NCBI RefSeq assembly: GCF_035582795.1
Contig: NC_134365.1
Location: forward strand, 40,218,135 to 40,282,134
DNA from: Mycteria americana
Taxonomy: Eukaryota; Chordata; Aves; Ciconiiformes; Ciconiidae
Length of the DNA stretch: 64,000 nucleotides
Reading direction: 5' to 3'
Both the position numbers and the translations under genes were made by a program. Below are positions 58,901 through 64,000 of the stretch, piece after piece. The notes under the pieces were generated by a model. It was not told the origin of the DNA, made no database searches, and saw only the letters and a program-made list of their open reading frames with translations. Position 1 is the first letter of the stretch; each line of letters begins with the position of its first letter.

Positions 58901-60490
58901 TAAAACCTCTGAGTCCAGTAGAAACAGGGAACACTGCTCAGAGCTAGGCAATTAAAAAAAAAATCACAATAAAGTGGAAATCAGTATAAAAGCTCTGTGT
59001 TATTATTCCTGCATTTTTTGAGATTTTTTTTTTTTTAATAAAACATTAGAATAGAGATATTGGTGCTTCTTCAGATCCAAAGCTCTGCGCACAGCTGTGT
59101 GATGACAGCAGGCTCAGCCTTTGCTGAGAGCGGGTTGTGTAGCCCTCACAATTTTGGAGGTAAGTTTGAAAAAGCAAACCATGTATTTCAAAATCCAGGG
59201 AACTAATGAAGCGAGCTCTAAAATCGGTGATTGTAAGCCTCCTCAATCAGCCTGGCATAGCAAGGAAGGAGGCTTAAAGGAGTAGTTTTTAAGAATGTCT
59301 TTAGTATGTGCTCATAATGATTTGCTTTACATTTATTTAAAGTCTGACAGGCATTTAGGCCCCTTCCTCACTCACAAATGCTGTGTGTTTGGTTTTTTCT
59401 GCTGTTTTTTCTTGACTGGAGCATTGCTGCTAGAGCAGATGATGACTCCTGCCTCCTCCATGATCTTGACATTCATTCTTTGCTACATACGGTCACACAT
59501 CTGCTCTCTTTTGGAGGGGTTACTTAATTCCAGTTCACCTTCACATGGTGAGCAGTCTATTTTAAATAAGCGATATATTGCAGGGGAATAATCATTGTTG
59601 CTCTTCTCCCAGCATCCTAGCTGGGTCTTTTGAACAAAAATGGCTGATTATTCAAATTTAGCCTTAATGTATGCTAGGCTGCAGTATGTAATTGCTCACC
59701 GCACTTTCTCGTGCAGAGGAGAGATTCAAAAAGTCTCGTAAGTAAATTGCAGATTCAGTGCTAAGCTTCCTCCCAGGCAGCTAATGGGTTTGGGGTTGCT
59801 CTCCGTCAGATCAGAGTCTCTTTTTGACACCATTATTTTTCTGCCAGCTTAACTCGAACCTAAGTGTCAGGCAGGGGTGGGAACCGCTAACGTCAGGAAA
59901 CTCGCAGGAAAATAAATCCAAGCGAGCGCTTCCAAATGTCTTGCTGAAATGTGTACAAAACCACTGGCTGTTTATTACTGTATGTTGCAGCCTGTCATGT
60001 TTTTTACATTTAAGCCCCATTTTTTGGGGCAGCAATCACATTTATTTTTAGACTGGAGCTCTCCCATAAATAGGGAATTCAACTTCAGTTGTTAGGGGAT
60101 GACTTGTCATAACCCTATCAAATGACCATCTGCTCAGCCCTGCTGAAATGTCTGCATGTAAAAAGGAAACAGTTATGTGTGATGTCCTCTTTCTCTGCGT
60201 TGGGCGCTTCTGGGACACTTGTCACTGAAGCGAGCTTGGAAAGCAGCTTACTCAGAGGGAACCAGGGAAGTCCTTGGACTGCCTCCTCTTTCCCATGCTA
60301 ACGGGAGCCAAGCTCACCCCATCTACTAGATTTATGTAAAAGACATTAAGGGTTGTTAGTAAAATGTCTATTCGGTCTAGACTGTGCCCTGGTTATCTGT
60401 GCCTTCTGTGCCAGTAGCTTCACTGGACACCGATATTTGCACAATCCAGCGGTTACTCTGAGAGCAAATGAATCGGTTTTCTGCCAAAGC
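55997..60490. other. Spacer between LRRC10 and the aspartic proteinase gene
   Basis: About 4.5 kb shared by two divergently transcribed genes. No coding exon was recognised. Open frames at 57086-57757 on both strands are unrecognised and probably chance. The 59.6-60.1 kb part holds a MEF2-type and a CArG-like motif. No repeat was identified. Confidence 0.5.
60042..60074. promoter_or_regulatory. MEF2-type site with adjacent CArG-like site
   Basis: TTATTTTTAG (60042-60051) fits the MEF2 consensus YTAWWWWTAR. Thirteen bases further, CCATAAATAGG (60064-60074) is CArG-like, with a seven-base A/T core. The pair lies about 4.1 kb upstream of LRRC10 and 0.5 kb upstream of the proteinase TATA box. 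It could serve LRRC10 as a cardiac enhancer, or it may be coincidental. Confidence 0.3.
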
Positions 60491-60492
60491 AC

Positions 60493-60516
60493 TGACCTCC
60501 TGTGATTGATTGACCT
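60493..60516 (-). promoter_or_regulatory. Paired nuclear-receptor half-sites
   Basis: TGACCT occurs at 60493-60498 and 60511-60516, that is AGGTCA twice on the minus strand, 12 bases apart and about 30-50 bases before the TATA box. These are half-sites for hormone nuclear receptors (ER, HNF4, NR5A and others). They do not form a canonical estrogen response element. Confidence 0.4.
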
Positions 60517-60544
60517 GGCGAACGGCCCTCTGCTGACAACGGGG

Positions 60545-60551
60545 TATAAAA
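60545..60551 (+). promoter_or_regulatory. TATA box of the aspartic proteinase gene
   Basis: TATAAAA lies 51-57 bases upstream of the ATG, predicting a start of transcription near 60575 and a short 5' UTR of about 25-30 bases. There is no CpG island. Together this indicates a regulated, tissue-specific promoter, unlike CCT2. Confidence 0.75.
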
Positions 60552-60601
60552 AAGGACTTCTGAGTAAATGAGTGTCATTAGACCTCGAACTGCTTGGAGC
60601 C

Positions 60602-60657
60602 ATGAGGGTGATACTGTTGGCTGTGGTTTACATCCCCTTCACTGTGGCCATGGAACG
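60602..60657 (+). CDS. Aspartic proteinase exon 1 (signal peptide)
   Basis: It encodes residues 1-18 plus two bases of codon 19. The ATG has G at -3. The donor is CG/GTAAGA. It is chosen because it joins in frame to the propeptide exon and supplies a hydrophobic signal sequence. Confidence 0.85.
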
Positions 60658-63600
60658 GTAAGAAAAAGTGTCTAGCATCACTGACACACATCTCAGATGG
60701 CTTCCTGGGGTGACCCGTGCTTGTTGCTATCTGAGGTCTCAAAAAAGGAACAAATTAAAAAAAAAAAGAGTATATGAGAACTCTAGGAAGGAGATCCAGT
60801 TAATTTTTGTGTGTTTATTTTATTTGCATAGGATCCCTCTCATTCGATTCAAATCTATCAAGAAACAGCTGAAGGAAAAGGGAGAATTAGAGGAATTCTG
60901 GAGGAATCACCACCCCGACATTTTTGCCCGGAGGTACCTGCATTGCTTCCCTGCAGATATTGCTTTATCGGTAGGAACCGCTTCAGAAAGGCTGTACGAT
61001 TACATGAATGTAAGTACAGTTTTGGTAATGCAATCATAAGGACTCGCTGTTCTCTTGAAGGCAGATTTTTTTCCCAGCACGTTTGAAATCTAGTATCTCA
61101 ATGAAATTATAGGGCTTGGGATGGCTCGTTGCTCTATGCTATAAATACTAGATCATAAAAAATTAGTTTACCAGTCTGCAAAATAAAGCATGTATGGATC
61201 TAGGTTAGCATGGGTGGGACCTGGGTAGAAAGCTGATGTAATCTAGCAGTGGTAGTCCTGTGACAAGTTTTATTTTTGTATAGATGTGTATTGGACTTGG
61301 TTGGGTCTCCAAGCAAATATGGAAGGTTTGCCTGTATCAGGCTTGGCTCAGGATTGGGTTTTTAGTAGCAGAATCTGATTACTTCATTTAGCTATATTCT
61401 ATTTATCAGAAACTTGGATGTTTGCATGTTATAAAAAATCCCCCAAATCTCATTTATTTGATCATGTGGAGTCATAAATCAGTGATAACAAAGACCCAAG
61501 TAGAGTTTTTATTTTTCTTCTTTTATCTCCTGAGCTTAATGTCTATCAAATATTTGAGACTGACCTGGGTCTCATACTAAGCTGGCTGAATTTACCCTCC
61601 AAACTGAGAAAAGAAAAAGATGGGTTTCAGTGGATCTCAGACAGGCAAGTCAGCAGGTCACCCATTTTGTAAACTGTCTTTCCTTGTCCATTTGGCTGGT
61701 CTCTGTTTTCGATTTTATTCGGTTCTTCTGCTATGCTTATCTAAAGGAAAGCTAAGTTGCAGAAATGTTGTGGAGGCTGCATCTGAACAGGGAGGGGAAG
61801 GGAAAGCCAAATTATTTCAGCAAGAACTTCCTGACACTTGAGCACCATAAAGGAATATGTCAAGAGGAGCTAGAGACGTGTGAAGAACAAAGGAGACTGA
61901 AAAATTTTGGCCTGCTCTAAAGCTTATCAAAGAGGGATAAATATCAAAATAAAGCAAAATCCACTTCCCCAGCATATCCAGCTAGCACCAGGAACAGTTT
62001 TGTGGAGGTTTCAGTGTGGTGTGTTTGTGCGGGTTTTTTTGGTTTTGGTTTTTTTTTTGGACCAACGTGAGTTGACACCAACATATGACCAACATAGAGC
62101 TGCCTCACTTTACAGATTAATCAATAAAGGTTTGTTTAATACAGGAAGGAATAAAATCCTGCTGTACAGCTGGAAATTCTCTTAAATGGTGCGCTTGCTT
62201 GCCTTTTCATGATTATCTCATTCAGACCATAAACTCCGGGGTCAGAAACTAGATTCAGTGTATTAATTAACAAGTATGCACTTGAAGTTGCATATTCAAA
62301 TAATTGTATTGCTTTTCTTGGCTTGGCACTGGGTATTGCTTTTCTATCTGTGTTTGAATTCCAGAAATGCCTCTTCCTAAAAATAGGTCTCTTAATGCTG
62401 AAGTGCTCTTCCAGGGCCAGATAGGGGCACTTAGACACTTGCATTTGGGATATGGATAAGCTCTTCACTCCAGCATTCACGTGTTCACAAATTATCTCTA
62501 GCTTCAATTGGTATCCAAGGACGGTCAGTGGTTTCTTTATCCACTGGATGAACTTTGTTCAGTACATCAGATATACTCTCTGCAACAGAATTCATTTTTT
62601 AACTTGCTAATAGCTGCTAATTACAAAGGAAAATGCCCAGCCACCTGTAGCATCATTTGTGCCGCTGGCCGGAGTCCTCTGACGCTGGCAGAGGTGGGTT
62701 GTGCTGCCTTTGCATCACTGATGTGAAATCACCCGTTGGGGTGAATGGAGGTAAATCCAGTTGGCGGCCGGTCACAAGTGGTGTTCCAGGGCTCTGTGTT
62801 GGGGCCAGTTCTGTTTAATATCTTTATCAATGATCTGGATGAGGGGATCGAGTGCACCCTCAGTAAGTTTGTAGATGACACCAAGCTGTGCGGGAGTGTT
62901 GATCTGCTCGAGGGTAGGAAGGCTCTGCAGAGGGATCTGGACAGGCTGGATCCATGGGCCAAGGCCAGTTGTGTGAGGTTCAACAAGGCTGAGTGTCGGA
63001 TCCTGCACTTGGATCACAACAACCCCATGCAACGCTACAGGCCTGGGGAAGAGTGGCTGGAAAGCTGCCCAGCGGAAAAGGACCTGGGGGTGCTGGTCGA
63101 CAGCCAACTGAATATGAGCCAGCAGTGTGCCCAGGTGGCCAAGAAGGCCAAAAGCATCCTGGCTTGTATCAGAAATAATGTGGCCAGCAGGACTAGGGAA
63201 GTGATCGTCCCCCTGTACTTGCACAGAGAACTGGGGTTGTTTAGCCTGGAGAAAAGGAGGCTGAGGGGAGACCTTATCGCTCTCTACAACTGCCTGAAAG
63301 GAGGTTGTAGAGAGGTGGGGGTCGGTCTCTTCTCCCAAGTAACAAGTGATAGGACAAGAGGAAATGGCCTCAAGTTGCACCAGGGGAGGTTTAGACTGGG
63401 TATTAGGAAAAAATTTCTTCACTGAGAGGGTTATCAAGCATTGGAACAGGCTGCCCAGGGAAGTGGTTGAGTCGCCATCCCTGGAGGTATTTAAAAGACA
63501 TGTAGATGTGGTGCTTAGGGACATGGTTCAGTGGTGGACTTGGCAGTGCTAGGTTAACAGTTGGACTCGATGATCTTGAAGGTCTTTTCCAACCTAAATG

Positions 63601-64000
63601 ATTCTATGAGTCTATGGTTTCTTACTGACTTCAGCAGGGAGCTGCCTGAAAGCCCGCGTGGTTGTGTGAGACCTTTGTCTTGGGATTGACCTTGCCATCA
63701 CTGAAGTCGGTGCAAGAGGGCTTGTTGACTTCATGGGGAACCCGACTGAGCTTAAAAGGCTTTAAAAATGCTGCACTGTTATGCATGCAGCTGGAGTGAA
63801 ATCCGCTGCCCGCAGCCACTCGTGGAGCCAGACACACTTCCCTGGGGTGTGCAATTTATGTTTAGATGAAATTGCACCAAACCCCCTGAGAAAGCATTGC
63901 ATGATGTTCCCAAGTCTGCTTTTTCCTCAGGAATAGCTCCCTGGGAGGCAGGCCGGGGCTGACCAGGTTGTTCTTCCCCCAGGCGCAGTACTATGGAGTT
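60602..64000 (+). CDS. Pepsin-family aspartic proteinase, cathepsin E-A-like / nothepsin-like (5' part)
   Basis: This is the 5' part of an A1-family zymogen. Exons 60602-60657, 60832-61009 and 63983-64000 join in frame to 84 codons and run off the window. Residues 1-16 ([16 protein letters not shown]) form a short signal peptide. Residues 17-78 are the propeptide, with the family motif [22 protein letters not shown] resembles cathepsin E LSEFWKSHN, and Cys57 lies where cathepsin E has its dimer-forming cysteine. Exon 3 opens AQYYGV, the start of the mature enzyme just before the first catalytic loop. R53 occupies the place of the Lys that caps the active site in pepsinogens. Birds have a liver and yolk protease called nothepsin-like or cathepsin E-A-like, and I favour that identity. 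The catalytic Asp-Thr-Gly motifs lie outside the window. Confidence 0.85.
60832..61009 (+). CDS. Aspartic proteinase exon 2 (propeptide)
   Basis: It encodes residues 19-78, ending RLYDYMN at donor GTAAGT (phase 0). This is the usual position of the intron at the propeptide-to-mature boundary in pepsin-like genes. Confidence 0.9.
61010..63982 (+). other. Aspartic proteinase intron 2
   Basis: About 3 kb with a T/G tract near 62030-62058 and a CR1 insertion at about 62743-63616 in the sense orientation. No other exon was recognised. Confidence 0.75.
62743..63616 (+). mobile_element. CR1 LINE with open reverse-transcriptase C-terminus
   Basis: It is 5'-truncated but well preserved. A 226-codon frame (62745-63425) covers the reverse transcriptase C-terminal part: [20 protein letters not shown], then FVDDTKL (the catalytic FADD box with A to V), then LDRLDPWA and [14 protein letters not shown]-type motifs. 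The untranslated 3' end follows and closes with two ATTCTATG-type units at 63601-63616. Relative to the copy at 49.6 kb it lacks about 140 bases between VIVPLY and RELGLF, yet the frame is kept. It lies inside intron 2 of the proteinase gene. Confidence 0.95.
63983..64000 (+). CDS. Aspartic proteinase exon 3, first 18 bases
   Basis: It follows acceptor TTCTTCCCCCAG and reads AQYYGV in phase 0, matching the (A/M)(Q/E)Y(Y/F)G start of mature pepsin-family enzymes. It is cut by the window edge. Confidence 0.88.

Noticed and set aside
62772-63524. 250-codon minus-strand open frame
   Set aside because: It is the antisense shadow of the CR1 element. The plus strand carries the LINE motifs.
1-64000. 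CRISPR arrays, phage defence islands, toxin-antitoxin pairs or other prokaryotic systems
   Set aside because: No spaced direct repeats, no operon-like ORF runs and no prokaryotic genes. The window is plainly vertebrate nuclear DNA.

Overview
This is nuclear DNA from a vertebrate, almost certainly a bird. It has GT-AG introns, AT-rich introns and spacers with few repeats, one compact CpG island, and CR1 LINE copies ending in the avian ATTCTATG-type 3' tail. The encoded proteins are near-identical to vertebrate FRS2, CCT2 and LRRC10, and the order FRS2 - CCT2 - LRRC10 is conserved in amniotes. The two well-preserved CR1 copies look neoavian rather than chicken-specific, but I would not name a species. 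I find no prokaryotic, phage or CRISPR content.

Layout. 1-16.4 kb has no coding exon. It holds low-complexity tracts, a small CpG-rich patch (about 6.71-6.85 kb), an unexplained compositional block (10.3-10.65 kb) and a very old CR1 fossil (14.6-15.5 kb). 16.4-35.8 kb is FRS2 (+): a candidate non-coding 5' exon, five coding exons totalling 508 codons plus stop, and a 3' UTR of about 6.6 kb carrying an apparent MIR-type SINE fossil, with a good distal poly(A) signal. 35.8-38.6 kb is spacer with a 24-C homopolymer and an AT palindromic block. 38.8-52.4 kb is CCT2 (+): a CpG-island promoter with a ZNF143-type and an ETS-type motif, and 16 coding exons totalling 535 codons plus stop. 53.7-56 kb is LRRC10 (-), with its whole reading frame in one exon (278 codons). 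60.5-64 kb (+) is the 5' end of a pepsin-family aspartic proteinase, most like cathepsin E-A-like/nothepsin: TATA box, signal peptide, propeptide and the first 18 bases of exon 3. It runs off the right edge.

Function. The genes are neighbours but not an operon or pathway. FRS2 is a membrane-anchored adaptor for FGF and neurotrophin receptors. CCT2 is the beta subunit of the cytosolic TRiC/CCT chaperonin. LRRC10 is a cardiac leucine-rich-repeat protein. The proteinase is a secreted or endolysosomal zymogen. The most unusual content is this proteinase gene beside LRRC10, where to my knowledge mammals have BEST3 next. I see no convincing novel multi-gene system. The remaining points are regulatory candidates and repeat fossils.
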